DNA of 64,000 nt from Massilia phyllostachyos. GTDB taxonomy: Bacteria > Pseudomonadota > Gammaproteobacteria > Burkholderiales > Burkholderiaceae_D. Each line of letters starts with the position of its first letter. Within the stretch, counting starts at the first letter, position 1. The stretch covers positions 463,775-527,774 of the forward strand of contig NZ_JAJNOC010000003.1 of assembly GCF_021044825.1 (NCBI RefSeq), in the 5' to 3' direction. Under the pieces are notes generated by a model that made no database searches, had not been told where the DNA came from, and saw only the letters and a list, made by a program, of their open reading frames with translations. Both the position numbers and the translations under genes were made by a program. This document shows positions 42,990 to 52,279 of this stretch, one piece after another.

Positions 42990-44207
42990 ATGACTACCAC
43001 CACCGCCCAGCACCGCAGCGACGTCTGCATCGTCGGCAATGGCGCCATCGCCAAGACCGCCGCCCTCGGTTTCGCCCAGTCGGGGTACAGCGTCACCCTG
43101 CTGGTGCCGCCCGCGCGCCCGGCGCCGGAATCGGCCATGTCCTCGGCCGCGGAAAAACCGTGGGACGTGCGGGTGTACGCCCTGAACCACACCGCGCACG
43201 ATCTGCTCGCCGGCCTGAAAGTCTGGGGCGCGCTCGACCTGGCGCGGGTGCAGGCGGTCGATGCGATGGACATCCATGGCGACGGCCAGCAGGGCGGCAA
43301 CCTCGGTTTCGACGCCTTCGGCGCCCACGTCGGCACCCTGGCCTGGATCGTCGAGGACAGCAACCTGAACGGCGCGCTGGACGCGGCCCTGAAATTCGCG
43401 GCGAACGTGCAGATCGTGTCCGGCTGCGCGGTCGACCTCAGCTGCAGCGAAGCGGGCGCCGGCGTCACGCTGGAAAACGGGTCGAAAATCGCCTGCGAGC
43501 TGGTGGTCGGCGCCGACGGGCGCGAATCCTGGGTGCGCGGGCAGTGCGACATCGGGGTCGACTACCGCATGTATCACCAGCGCGCCATCGTCACCAATTT
43601 CGCCTGCGAGAAGCCGCACCACGGCGTCGCCCACCAGTGGTTCACCTGCGCCGACGGCATCGTCGCGCTGCTGCCGCTGCCGGGAAACCGGGTGTCGCTG
43701 GTCTGGTCGGCGCCGGAAACGCTGGCCGACACCCTGATGAACGAGTCGCTCGGCGAGCTGGCGATCCGCCTCGGCGCCTACGCCGACGAGAAGCTGGGCC
43801 CCTTGCGCCCGCTGCAGCCGGAAGCCGTCAAGGCGGTGCCGCTGGCGCTGGTGCGGCCGCACGCGCTGGTGGCGCCGCGGGTGGCGCTGGTGGGCGACGC
43901 CGCCCACGCCGTGCATCCGCTGGCCGGCCATGGCATGAACCTGGGCTTCGGCGACATCCACGACCTGTTGCAGGTGCTGCGCGAACGCGAAGACCGGCGC
44001 GGCATCGCCGACGAACGGGTGCTGGCGCGCTATGCCCGCAAGCGCAAGGAAGACGTGCTGCTCATGCAATGGGCGACCGACGGCCTGGAGCGGCTGTTCG
44101 GCGCCAACCTCGAGCCGGTACGCATGGTCCGCAATTTCGGATTAAACTTGCTCGATAAGTTGCCTATGGTTAAGCGTCGCCTGATGTCGCACGCGATGGG
44201 CAAGTAA
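42990..44207 (+). CDS. FAD-dependent UbiH/UbiF-type monooxygenase
   Basis: A 405-aa flavoprotein hydroxylase of the ubiquinone-biosynthesis group. FAD-binding starts at CIVGNGAIAKTAALGFAQSG (a GxGxxx variant of the dinucleotide fold), the DG motif is VVGADGRES and the ribityl/UbiH signature VALVGDAAHAVHPLAGHGMNLGFGDI is near residue 300. Members add hydroxyls to the ubiquinone ring; which position cannot be read from sequence. ATG at 42990 is preferred (ATG at 42981 is possible). The DsbC-like gene follows 18 bp later on the same strand. Confidence 0.88.
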   Translation: MTTTTAQHRSDVCIVGNGAIAKTAALGFAQSGYSVTLLVPPARPAPESAMSSAAEKPWDVRVYALNHTAHDLLAGLKVWGALDLARVQAVDAMDIHGDGQQGGNLGFDAFGAHVGTLAWIVEDSNLNGALDAALKFAANVQIVSGCAVDLSCSEAGAGVTLENGSKIACELVVGADGRESWVRGQCDIGVDYRMYHQRAIVTNFACEKPHHGVAHQWFTCADGIVALLPLPGNRVSLVWSAPETLADTLMNESLGELAIRLGAYADEKLGPLRPLQPEAVKAVPLALVRPHALVAPRVALVGDAAHAVHPLAGHGMNLGFGDIHDLLQVLREREDRRGIADERVLARYARKRKEDVLLMQWATDGLERLFGANLEPVRMVRNFGLNLLDKLPMVKRRLMSHAMGK

Positions 44208-44225
44208 AACCTCAAGGAATACACC

Positions 44226-44942
44226 ATGTTGAAAACCAAAGTCGCCGTCCTGCTGGCGACGGGCCTGCTCGCATCCTGCGTCGAGGCGCAGAACACCGAA
44301 GCCACCATCAAGAAGGCGCTCGAGCCGAAACTCGGCGGCGCCAAGATCGAATCGGTGCGCGAAACGCCGTATGGCGGCCTGTACGAAGTGCGGGTCGCCG
44401 GCGACATCCTGTATACGGACAAGAAGGGCGACTACCTGTTCATCGGCCACGTCTACGACACCAAGACCTCGACCGACCTGACCCGCGCCCGCATCGACGA
44501 GATCAACAAGATCAAGTTCTCCGACCTGCCGCTGGAGATGGCCCTGAAGCAGGTCAAGGGCAACGGCAAGCGCACCATCGCCGTGTTCGAGGATCCGAAC
44601 TGCGGCTACTGCAAGCGCCTGCGCCAGACCACGCTCAAGGAACTCGACAACGTCACCATCTACACCTTCATGTACAACATCCTGTCCGAGGATTCCTTCG
44701 TGAAGTCGAAGAACATCTGGTGCGCGCCGGACCGCGTGAAGGCCTGGGACGACTGGATGATCGACGGCAAGCTGCCACCGAACGCGCCGGCCGCCTGTGA
44801 AACGCCGAACGACCAGGTCGTCGCCCTCGGCCACAAACTCAAGATCCAGGGCACGCCGGCGATCTTCTTCACCGACGGTTCGCGCATTCCGGGCGCGGTG
44901 GATTTGAAGTCGCTGGAAGCCAAGCTGCAATCGTTGAAGTAA
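44226..44942 (+). CDS. dsbC: DsbC/DsbG-type periplasmic disulfide isomerase
   Basis: A 238-aa exported protein-disulfide isomerase. The signal sequence MLKTKVAVLLATGLLASCVEA has a near-lipobox (LLASC), so it could be a lipoprotein. The N-terminal dimer domain (ATIKKALEPKLGGAKIESVRETPYGGLYEVRV) is followed by the thioredoxin domain with active site C126-G-Y-C129 and cis-Pro in QGTPAIFF. It rearranges wrong disulfides in the periplasm. AAGGA precedes the ATG. Follows the UbiH-like gene; a family A hairpin ends it. Confidence 0.9.
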   Translation: MLKTKVAVLLATGLLASCVEAQNTEATIKKALEPKLGGAKIESVRETPYGGLYEVRVAGDILYTDKKGDYLFIGHVYDTKTSTDLTRARIDEINKIKFSDLPLEMALKQVKGNGKRTIAVFEDPNCGYCKRLRQTTLKELDNVTIYTFMYNILSEDSFVKSKNIWCAPDRVKAWDDWMIDGKLPPNAPAACETPNDQVVALGHKLKIQGTPAIFFTDGSRIPGAVDLKSLEAKLQSLK

Positions 44943-44946
44943 TAAC

Positions 44947-44977
44947 GTCGGGTGGGCGGGGAACCCGCCCACCCGAC
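44947..44977. repeat. palindromic repeat, family A (perfect 14-bp hairpin)
   Basis: GTCGGGTGGGCGGG / CCCGCCCACCCGAC with GAA loop, five bases after the dsbC stop. It may serve as transcription terminator, although the T-run is on the opposite strand. Confidence 0.8.
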
Positions 44978-45006
44978 AAAAACAAAACCAGAACCAGGGG
45001 TAGTAC

Positions 45007-45465
45007 ATGGTGACCTTGAACATCAACGGGCGCGACCTGCAGGTCGACGCCGATCCTTCCACGCCCATCCTCTGGGCGCTGCGCGACAATCTCAACATGA
45101 CCGGCACCAAGTTCGGCTGCGGCGCGGCCCTGTGCGGCGCCTGCACCGTGCACCTGGACGGCAACCCGATCCGCTCCTGCATCACGCCGATCGCGAGCGC
45201 GCAGGGCATGAAGATCACCACCATCGAGGCGATGGAAAACGACACCGTCGGCAAGGCGGTGCAGGACGCCTGGGTCAAGCACGACGTGCCGCAATGCGGC
45301 TACTGCCAGAGCGGCCAGGTGATGAGCGCCGTCGCCCTGCTGCGCACCAACAAGCGCCCGCTTGATGCCGACATCGACAATGCGATGAGCGGGAATATCT
45401 GCCGCTGCGGCACCTACCAACGGATCCGTGCGGCCATCAAGGATGCCGCCACGACCCTGGCATAA
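45007..45465 (+). CDS. molybdenum hydroxylase small subunit, [2Fe-2S] (IorA-like)
   Basis: A 152-aa iron-sulfur subunit. The plant-type cluster is held by C38, C43, C46 and C58 (GCGAALCGACTVHLDG), the second by C97, C100, C132, C134 (CGYCQSGQ; CRCGTY). It passes electrons from the molybdenum subunit to an outside acceptor such as a cytochrome, as there is no FAD subunit gene here, matching isoquinoline 1-oxidoreductase-like enzymes. AGGGG precedes ATG. First gene of a three-gene operon. Confidence 0.93.
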   Translation: MVTLNINGRDLQVDADPSTPILWALRDNLNMTGTKFGCGAALCGACTVHLDGNPIRSCITPIASAQGMKITTIEAMENDTVGKAVQDAWVKHDVPQCGYCQSGQVMSAVALLRTNKRPLDADIDNAMSGNICRCGTYQRIRAAIKDAATTLA

Positions 45466-45474
45466 GGAGCCGCC

Positions 45475-47691
45475 ATGTACATCGACTGGATCGACCGCGC
45501 GGCGCTGAGCCGCGCCATCGGCAGCGGCCTGTCGCGCCGCGGCTTCCTGAAAACCGGGGCGCTGGCCACCGGCGGCCTGGTGCTGGGCTTCGTCCTGCCG
45601 GGATCGAACCGCTTCGCCCTGGCGCAGGACGCCGGCAAGACCTACGCTCCCAACGCCTTCCTGCGCATCGCGCCCGACAACACCGTCACCGTGATCGTCA
45701 ACCGGCTGGAATTCGGCCAGGGCGTGCACACGGCGCTGCCGATGCTGATCGCCGAGGAGCTCGACGCCGACTGGTTGCAGATGCGCGGCGAGCTGGCGCC
45801 GGCCGGTGAACCGTACAAGGACCCGGCCTTCGGCATCCAGATCACCGGCGGCTCGGGCAGCATCGCGCGCGGCTTTACCCAGTACCGCGAGATCGGCGCC
45901 CGTGCCCGCGCCATGCTGGTGGCGGCCGCCGCCGAGCAGTGGAAAGTCCAACCCGGCCAGTGCCGCACCGAGAAGGGCGTCGTCATCGGCCCGGCCGGCC
46001 AAAAGGCGAGCTATGGTGCGCTGGCGGAAGCCGCGATGAGGCAGCCCGTCCCGGCCACCGTCGTGCTCAAGGAGCCGAAGGCCTTCCGCTACATCGGCAA
46101 GCCGATGCGCCGCATCGATGCGCGCGCCAAGTCGAGCGGCCGCCAGCAGTTCGGCATCGATTTCACGCCGGAGAACGCGGTCACCGTGGTGGTGGCGCGG
46201 CCGCCGGTGTTCGGCGCGAAGGTGGCGAAGTTCGACGCCGCCGCGGCGCGCGCCGTGCAGGGCGTGCGCGCCGTGCTGGAAGTGGAGCTGGACCGCGGCG
46301 CCCGTGGCGTGGCCGTGTTCGCGAGCGGCTACTGGCCGGCCAGGCAGGGCCGCGACGCGCTGAACGCCGAGTGGAACACGAATGATCTCGAGAAGGTGAG
46401 CAGCGCGCAGCAGCTGGCGCGCTATCGCGAGCTGGCGCAGGCGCCCGGCGGCGCGGTCGCCCGCAAAGCCGACGTGTCGACGCTGGCCGGCGCGCCGCAC
46501 CGCATCTCGGCCGTGTACGAGTTCCCCTATCTGGCGCATGCGCCGATGGAGCCGCTCAACTGCGTGGTCGAGCTGCAGGAGAACGGCTGCACCATCTGGG
46601 CCGGCACCCAGTTCCAGACCGTGGACCAGGGCGCGGCGGCGGCGCTGCTGGGCTTGAAACCCGAGCAGGTCACGATCAACACCATGATGGCGGGCGGCGG
46701 CTTCGGCCGGCGCGGCGTGCCGGCTTCCGACTGGGTCGGCGACGCCGTGCGCATCGCCAAGGCCTATAAAGCCGCCGGCCACACGGGTGCGGTCAAGGTG
46801 GTGTGGAGCCGCGAAGACGACATCCGCGGCGGCTACTACCGCCCGTCCTATGTGCACCGCGCCGACATCGGCATCGACGCCAAGGGCGACATCATCGCCT
46901 GGGACCACAAGGTGGTGGGCCAGTCGATCATGGCCGGCACCCTGTTCGAGGCCGGCATGGTCAAGGACGGCGTCGACGGCACCACGGTCGAAGGCCTGGG
47001 CGAACCGTACGCCGTGCCGCTGAACCTGAGCGTGGACAGCGTGAAGCAGAACGTGCCGGTGCTGTGGTGGCGCTCGGTCGGCTCGACCCACACCGCCTTC
47101 GTGATGGAGACCCTGATCGATGAGGCGGCCCATCTCGCCAAGGTCGATCCGGTCGCCTACCGCAAGACGCTGATGGGCGAGAAGCATGCGCGCCATCGCG
47201 CCGCGCTGGACCTCGCGGTGGCGAAGTCCGGCTACGGCAAGAAGGCGCTGCCGAAGGGACGCGCCTGGGGCGTGGCGGTGCACGAGTCCTTCGGCTCGGT
47301 GGTCGCCTATGTGGTCGAGGCCTCGGTGGTCGATGGCGTTCCGAAGCTGCACCGCGCGGTCGCCGGCGTGCACTGCAACCAGCCGGTGAACCCGCTGTCG
47401 ATCGAGGCGCAGATCCAGGGCGCGGCGCTGATGGGATTGGGCATGACCCTGCCGGGCGCCGCGATCACGCTCAAGGACGGCGTGGTGGAGCAGCAGAACT
47501 TCGGCGACTACGTGGTGGCGCGCCACCACGAGATGCCGCAGGTCGAGGTGCACATCGTGCCGTCGAACGATCCGCCGACCGGCATCGGCGAGCCGGGCCT
47601 GCCGCCGCTGGCGCCGGCCTTTGCCAACGCCGTGTTCCGCCTGACTGGCAAGCGGCTGCGCAAGCTGCCGTTCGACCTGGCGTCGGCGTAA
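45475..47691 (+). CDS. molybdenum hydroxylase large subunit, Tat-exported (IorB-like)
   Basis: A 738-aa molybdopterin-binding subunit of the xanthine dehydrogenase/isoquinoline oxidoreductase family. It starts with a twin-arginine signal, LSRRGFLKTGALATGGLVLG, so the folded complex goes to the periplasm. Domain blocks: RIAPDNTVTVIVNRLEFGQGVHTALPMLIAEEL, EPLNCVVELQENGCTIWAGTQFQT, MMAGGGFGRRGVPASDWV, WWRSVGSTHTAFVMETLIDE and GIGEPGLPPLAPAFANAVF with the catalytic Glu region. GGAG precedes ATG. Substrate is probably an N-heterocycle or aldehyde. Confidence 0.93.
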   Translation: MYIDWIDRAALSRAIGSGLSRRGFLKTGALATGGLVLGFVLPGSNRFALAQDAGKTYAPNAFLRIAPDNTVTVIVNRLEFGQGVHTALPMLIAEELDADWLQMRGELAPAGEPYKDPAFGIQITGGSGSIARGFTQYREIGARARAMLVAAAAEQWKVQPGQCRTEKGVVIGPAGQKASYGALAEAAMRQPVPATVVLKEPKAFRYIGKPMRRIDARAKSSGRQQFGIDFTPENAVTVVVARPPVFGAKVAKFDAAAARAVQGVRAVLEVELDRGARGVAVFASGYWPARQGRDALNAEWNTNDLEKVSSAQQLARYRELAQAPGGAVARKADVSTLAGAPHRISAVYEFPYLAHAPMEPLNCVVELQENGCTIWAGTQFQTVDQGAAAALLGLKPEQVTINTMMAGGGFGRRGVPASDWVGDAVRIAKAYKAAGHTGAVKVVWSREDDIRGGYYRPSYVHRADIGIDAKGDIIAWDHKVVGQSIMAGTLFEAGMVKDGVDGTTVEGLGEPYAVPLNLSVDSVKQNVPVLWWRSVGSTHTAFVMETLIDEAAHLAKVDPVAYRKTLMGEKHARHRAALDLAVAKSGYGKKALPKGRAWGVAVHESFGSVVAYVVEASVVDGVPKLHRAVAGVHCNQPVNPLSIEAQIQGAALMGLGMTLPGAAITLKDGVVEQQNFGDYVVARHHEMPQVEVHIVPSNDPPTGIGEPGLPPLAPAFANAVFRLTGKRLRKLPFDLASA

Positions 47692-47694
47692 GCC

Positions 47695-48270
47695 ATGACG
47701 GCCTTGACCGGCATCCTGTTGGCGGCCGGGCGGGGCCGGCGCTTCGATCCGCAGGGCGCGCGCAACAAGCTGCTGCAGGCGCTGCCGGGCGGCGACCTCG
47801 TGGTCGCGGCCAGCGCGCGCCATCTCCTCGCCTGCCTGCCGCGCGTGGTGGCGGTGGTGCCGCCGGATGACGGCGGGGTAGGCGACATCCTGCGCGGTCT
47901 CGGCTGCGAGGTCACGGTGTGTCCGGACGCCGACACCGGGATGGGCGCCTCGCTCGTGCACGCGGTGCGCCATGCATTGCCGGCCGCGGGCTGGGTGGTG
48001 GCGCTGGGCGACATGCCCTTCGTCGAGCACGCCACCCTGGCCGCCCTGCGCGACGCAGTCGTGGATGGGGCCGGCATCGCCGTGCCCGTCCATGAAGGCC
48101 GGCGCGGCAACCCGGTCGCGTTCGGCGCCTGTCACCGCGACGCGCTGCTGGAGACGACGGGCGACCAGGGCGCGCGCCGCCTGCTGCTGGCGCATCCCGT
48201 GACCGAGATCGCGGTGGCGGACCCCGGCATCCTGCGCGACATCGACCTGCCGTCCGACCTGGCTGTATGA
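47695..48270 (+). CDS. MobA/MocA-like nucleotidyltransferase
   Basis: A 191-aa NTP-transferase fold protein that attaches CMP (MocA) or GMP (MobA) to molybdopterin; as the partner enzyme is of the xanthine dehydrogenase family, cytidylylation is more likely. Start TGILLAAGRGRRFDPQGARNKLLQAL is the nucleotide loop, followed by VVALGDMPFVEHATL with the metal Asp and GRRGNPVAFGACH. It begins three bases after the stop of the large-subunit gene and completes the operon. Confidence 0.88.
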   Translation: MTALTGILLAAGRGRRFDPQGARNKLLQALPGGDLVVAASARHLLACLPRVVAVVPPDDGGVGDILRGLGCEVTVCPDADTGMGASLVHAVRHALPAAGWVVALGDMPFVEHATLAALRDAVVDGAGIAVPVHEGRRGNPVAFGACHRDALLETTGDQGARRLLLAHPVTEIAVADPGILRDIDLPSDLAV

Positions 48271-48348
48271 CATATGCATGTCAATGTTTCCAGGAGTGAT
48301 CGAATCCGATTACACTAGGGAGTATTCCGGCCGCCTGTCCATACAACT

Positions 48349-50178
48349 ATGAAAAAACCTTCCCAGCGCAAGCAAGCTTCGTCACCTGCCGTCCAGTACA
48401 CCATCGTGCCCAAGGACCTGGCGGGCCACCTGTTCAACGTCACTGTCACGGTCGCGGCCCCGGACCCCGAGGGACAGGTCTTCGCACTGCCGGCATGGAT
48501 CCCGGGCAGCTACATGATCCGCGAGTTCGCCCGCAACATCGTGCGCATCCGCGCCGAGAGCGCCGGGACGGACGTGGCGCTGACCAAGCTGGACAAGCAT
48601 TCCTGGCGCGCGGCCAGGGTTTCCGGTCCACTCACCCTGCACTACGAGGTCTACGCCTGGGACCTGTCGGTGCGCGCCGCCCACCTCGACCAGACACACG
48701 GCTTCTTCAACGGCACCAGCGTGTTCCTGCGCGTGGTGGGCCAGGAAGCGCTGACGCAGCAGGTCGACATCCAGCGCCCGGGCGACCCGGCGGCCAAGAC
48801 CTGGCGCGTCGCCACCGCGATGAAGGAACTGGGCGCCAAGCGCTACGGCTTCGGCACCTATGTGGCGGCCAACTACGACGAGCTGATCGACCACCCGGTC
48901 GAGATGGGCGACTTCGAACTGGCCACCTTCAAGTCGCACGGCATCCCGCACGACATCGTCATCACCGGCCGCGTGCCGAACCTCGACATGGCGCGCCTGC
49001 AGGCCGATCTGAAGGCCATCTGCGACACCCAGATCGCCTTCTTCGAGCCAACGACGAAGCGGGCGCCGATGGACCGCTACGTGTTCATGACGATGGCGGT
49101 CGGCGACGGCTACGGCGGCCTGGAGCACCGCGCCTCGACCGCGCTGATCGCCGCGCGCGCCGACCTGCCGAGCCTCGCCGCGCCCAAGACCGCCGAGCCG
49201 GGCGAGGGCTACCTGCGCTTCCTCGGCCTGTGCAGCCACGAGTACTTCCACACCTGGAACGTCAAGCGCATCAAGCCGGCCGTGTTCGCGCCCTACGACC
49301 TGCAGGTCGAGAACTACACGCCGCTCTTGTGGCTGTTCGAAGGTTTCACCAGTTACTACGATGACCTGATGCTGGTGCGCGCCGGGATCATCGGCGAGGC
49401 GACCTATTTCAAGCTGCTCGGTAAAACCATCGGCGGCGTGCTGCGCGGCAGCGGGCGCCTGAAGCAGAGCGTGGCCGATTCCAGCTTCGACGCCTGGAGC
49501 AAGTACTACCGCCAGGACGAGAATTCGCCGAACGCCATCATCAGCTACTACACCAAGGGCTCGCTGATCGGTCTCGCCTTCGACCTGACCATCCGCGCCA
49601 AGACCGGCGGCGCCAAGTCGCTCGACGACGTGATGCTGGCGCTGTGGGAACGCTTCGGCCGCGACTTCTACAAAGGCGCCGGCCGTGGCGTGACGGAAGC
49701 CGAAGTCGAGGCGATCTTCGACGAGGTCGCGGGCGCGCGCCTGCGCACGCAGTTCGACCGCTGGGTGCGCGGCACCGAAGACCTGCCGCTGGCCAAGCTG
49801 TACGCCGGCTTCGGCGTCAAGCTGGTCGACGAGCGCAAGGGCGGCAAGCCGTCGCTCGACGCCGGCATCGGCCGCGACCCGATCGGCGCCAAGCTGACCC
49901 AGGTCCACGAAGGCGGCGCCGCCCACCGCGCCGGCCTGTCGGCGCAGGACGTGCTGATCGCGATCGACGGCCTGCGCGTGAACGGCAATCCGGCCAATGT
50001 CGACAGCCTGCTGTGCCGCTACCGCGTCGGCGACAAGGTGAAAGTCCATGCCTTCCGCCGCGACGAGCTGATGGAGTTCGAGGTGACCCTGCAGGGTGAC
50101 CGCGTGCCGGGCATCACCGTGTCGCAAGCAATCGCCGGCAAGAAGTCGACTTCGCTGAAACGTCCAAGCGCAGTGTAG
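48349..50178 (+). CDS. M61 family glycyl aminopeptidase with PDZ domain
   Basis: A 609-aa M61 peptidase. Zinc motif HEYFHTWNVKRIKP has His at ~297 and 301, with LWLFEGFTSYYDDLML carrying the second Glu; a C-terminal PDZ domain starts at ~500 (GAKLTQVHEGGAAHRAGLSAQDVLIAIDGLRVNG). The N-terminal beta domain (VPKDLAGHLFNVTVTVAAP) is typical. No clear signal peptide, so it may be cytosolic. The ribosome site is weak. The TAG stop is followed at once by a family A repeat. Confidence 0.92.
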   Translation: MKKPSQRKQASSPAVQYTIVPKDLAGHLFNVTVTVAAPDPEGQVFALPAWIPGSYMIREFARNIVRIRAESAGTDVALTKLDKHSWRAARVSGPLTLHYEVYAWDLSVRAAHLDQTHGFFNGTSVFLRVVGQEALTQQVDIQRPGDPAAKTWRVATAMKELGAKRYGFGTYVAANYDELIDHPVEMGDFELATFKSHGIPHDIVITGRVPNLDMARLQADLKAICDTQIAFFEPTTKRAPMDRYVFMTMAVGDGYGGLEHRASTALIAARADLPSLAAPKTAEPGEGYLRFLGLCSHEYFHTWNVKRIKPAVFAPYDLQVENYTPLLWLFEGFTSYYDDLMLVRAGIIGEATYFKLLGKTIGGVLRGSGRLKQSVADSSFDAWSKYYRQDENSPNAIISYYTKGSLIGLAFDLTIRAKTGGAKSLDDVMLALWERFGRDFYKGAGRGVTEAEVEAIFDEVAGARLRTQFDRWVRGTEDLPLAKLYAGFGVKLVDERKGGKPSLDAGIGRDPIGAKLTQVHEGGAAHRAGLSAQDVLIAIDGLRVNGNPANVDSLLCRYRVGDKVKVHAFRRDELMEFEVTLQGDRVPGITVSQAIAGKKSTSLKRPSAV

Positions 50179-50211
50179 TAGGGTGGACGGCTCCGCCGTC
50201 CGCGCGTCCAA
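50178..50211. repeat. palindromic repeat, family A (variant GGGTGGACGG)
   Basis: GGACGG CTCCG CCGTCC and GCGCGTCCAAC in the same order as the other copies, beginning in the stop codon of the M61 gene. Confidence 0.7.
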
Positions 50212-50235
50212 CTAAAATTTGCACCGAGGCTTACC

Positions 50236-51543
50236 TTGAAACATGCCCTGATCGCCGCCGTCCTTTCGCTGGCCGCAACGCCCACGTTCGCGCAACTCCC
50301 GGCCCCGCTGAAATCCGACGTCACCACCCGCGTCAACGGCATGTACCCCTGGCTCGACACCATCTACAAGGACCTCCACGCCCACCCCGAAATCGCCTTC
50401 CAGGAAGTCCGCACCGCCGGCAAGCTCGCCGCCGAAATGCGCAAGCTCGGCTTCGAGGTCACCGAAAAGGTCGGCAAGACCGGCATCGTCGCCGTCCTGA
50501 AGAACGGCGCCGGCCCCACGGTGCTGGTGCGCACCGAGATGGACGGCCTGCCGATGGAAGAAAAAACCGGCTTGCCCTACGCCAGCCGTGCCAAGGCGGT
50601 CAGCAACGGAAGCGAAAGCTTCGTCACCCACAGCTGCGGACACGACATCCACATGTCGAGCTGGCTCGGCGCCGCGCGTACGCTGGTGGAGATGAAAGCA
50701 AAGTGGAAAGGCACCCTGGTCTTCATCGCCCAGCCCGCCGAAGAGATCGTCTCCGGCGCCAAGGCCATGCTGGACGATGGCCTGTTCAAGCGCTTCCCGA
50801 AACCGGACTACGCCTTCGCCCTGCATTCCTGGCCGCTGGCCCACGGCACGGTCGGCTTCAACAACGGCCCGGTCTCGTCGAACTCGGATTCCATCGAGAT
50901 CGTGTTCAAGGGCCGCGGCGGCCACGGCTCGGCGCCCGATAAATCGCTCGACCCGATCACGATCGCCGCGCGCTTCGTGGTCGACGTCCAGACCGTGGTC
51001 AGCCGCGAGAAGGACCCGAAGGAATTCGGCGTGGTCACCATCGGCGCCATCAACGGCGGCACGGTCGGCAACATCATCCCGGACAGCGTGCAGGTGCGCG
51101 GCACCATCCGCTCCTACAGCCCGGACGTGCGCGCCAAGCTGTTGGAGGGCGTGCGCCGCGTGGCCAACGCTTCCGCCGCGATGGCGGGCGCGCCGGCGCC
51201 GGACGTCCAGCTGGTCTCGGGCGGCGCGGCCATCGTCAACAGCGAGGCGCTGGTGAGCAAGACCGAAGCCGTCTTCAAGGACGCGTTCGGCGCCGCCAAC
51301 GCCCAGCGCATGCCGGCGATGACGGCCAGCGAGGACTTCTCGCTGTTCGTCAACGAAGGCATTCCGTCGATGTTCTTCTTCACCGGCGTCTACGATCCGA
51401 AGGCGGTGCTTGATGCCGAACGCGAAGGCGGCAAGCCGATCGCCTTCAACCACTCGCCTTTCTACGCGCCGGTGCCGGAACCGTCGATCAAGACCGCCGC
51501 GCAGGCCATGAGCCTGGCAGTCTTGAACGTCCTCGGCCGCTGA
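50236..51543 (+). CDS. exported M20 family amidohydrolase / peptidase
   Basis: A 435-aa M20D-type enzyme. Begins at a TTG with GAGG upstream; signal peptide KHALIAAVLSLAATPTFAQ. Metal-binding and catalytic blocks: LHAHPEIAFQEVRTAG, VLVRTEMDGLPMEE (catalytic Asp/Glu), SHTCGHDIH-like THSCGHDIHMSSWLG, AQPAEEIVSGAKAM (Glu pair) and MTASEDFSLFV with MFFFTGVY. Similar enzymes hydrolyse N-acyl amino acids or indole-acetyl amino acids. Followed by a convergent lipoprotein gene. Confidence 0.92.
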   Translation: MKHALIAAVLSLAATPTFAQLPAPLKSDVTTRVNGMYPWLDTIYKDLHAHPEIAFQEVRTAGKLAAEMRKLGFEVTEKVGKTGIVAVLKNGAGPTVLVRTEMDGLPMEEKTGLPYASRAKAVSNGSESFVTHSCGHDIHMSSWLGAARTLVEMKAKWKGTLVFIAQPAEEIVSGAKAMLDDGLFKRFPKPDYAFALHSWPLAHGTVGFNNGPVSSNSDSIEIVFKGRGGHGSAPDKSLDPITIAARFVVDVQTVVSREKDPKEFGVVTIGAINGGTVGNIIPDSVQVRGTIRSYSPDVRAKLLEGVRRVANASAAMAGAPAPDVQLVSGGAAIVNSEALVSKTEAVFKDAFGAANAQRMPAMTASEDFSLFVNEGIPSMFFFTGVYDPKAVLDAEREGGKPIAFNHSPFYAPVPEPSIKTAAQAMSLAVLNVLGR

Positions 51544-51547
51544 GCTT

Positions 51548-52033
51548 CTAGTCCTGCGGCCCCGCGAGTGTCCGCAGCTGGAAGCGGTAGTCGCGGTCGA
51601 ACAGGAAAGTCTCGGAAAAGGTCATCGCTCCGGTATTGTCCGCTACCAGCCCCTCGGGCCGGGGCAGCGGCCCGCTGCGCAGCATCGAGGCCAGCGCCAC
51701 CCGTGAGGCGTCCGGGTCGCGCGAGCGCTGTACCCGCACGTCCTGCAACTGCCCCTCCTTGTCCACCGTGATGTTCACCACCACGATCGCCGGCAGCAGC
51801 GGCGGCAGGCGCCCGGTGAAGGTGCGCTCCGCATTGCGCTCGAGGATGTGGCGCGCGACGTGGGTTTTATAGGCGTCGAGCGTCAGGGATGGCGGCGGGA
51901 CGGGAGCTGCCGTCGGTGTCGGTGGGCCGACGTGGATGTTGCTGCGTTCTTCGACCGGGACGGCGGGTGGGGGAGGGCTGGTGCAGCCGCCCAGGAAGGC
52001 CAGCAGGACCAGGAAGCGCAGGAGGATGTTCAT
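51548..52033 (-). CDS. lipoprotein with TonB-C-like domain
   Basis: A 161-aa lipoprotein. The ATG at 52033 opens ILLRFLVLLAFLGGCTS, whose LGGC is a lipobox. A Pro-rich spacer leads to a domain like the C-terminal part of TonB/energy-transducer proteins: AIVVVNITVDKEGQLQDVRVQRSRDPDASRVALASML. There is no TM anchor beyond the lipid, so it is not a true TonB. Function unknown. Convergent with the M20 gene. Confidence 0.72.
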   Translation of the reverse strand: MNILLRFLVLLAFLGGCTSPPPPAVPVEERSNIHVGPPTPTAAPVPPPSLTLDAYKTHVARHILERNAERTFTGRLPPLLPAIVVVNITVDKEGQLQDVRVQRSRDPDASRVALASMLRSGPLPRPEGLVADNTGAMTFSETFLFDRDYRFQLRTLAGPQD

Positions 52034-52150
52034 GGCGGATGAATGAGCGTCGCGGGTTGACGCCTCGGGGGCGTTCAACTTCGACGCTTTAAGTCATCCG
52101 GAGTTCCGTTTCTTGTGTGGCTGCGGTGAGTGAGCGGCTTCGGTAGGGAA

Positions 52151-52260
52151 ATTGGGTACCGGCCTTCGCCGGTACGACGGTCTTCGAGCCAACGAATTAG
52201 GAAGTCGGCCATGTGCCTACGCACGTCATCCCGGCGAAGGCCGGGATCCAATTCCGTCGT
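52151..52260. repeat. palindromic repeat, family B, inverted pair
   Basis: Forward copy GTACCGGC CTTC GCCGGTAC (52156-52175) flanked by TTGG and GACGGTCTTC, and reverse copy ATCCCGGC GAAG GCCGGGAT (52228-52247) with CGTC before and CCAATT after. The two can also pair with each other across ~70 bp. Located just 3' of trpC. Confidence 0.8.
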
Positions 52261-52279
52261 GCAGCCAATAACTCAAGCT

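Noticed and set aside
44869..48279. 1136-codon open frame on the minus strand
   Set aside because: Antisense of the molybdenum hydroxylase operon; low-complexity His/Arg/Gly-rich translation typical of GC-rich shadow frames.
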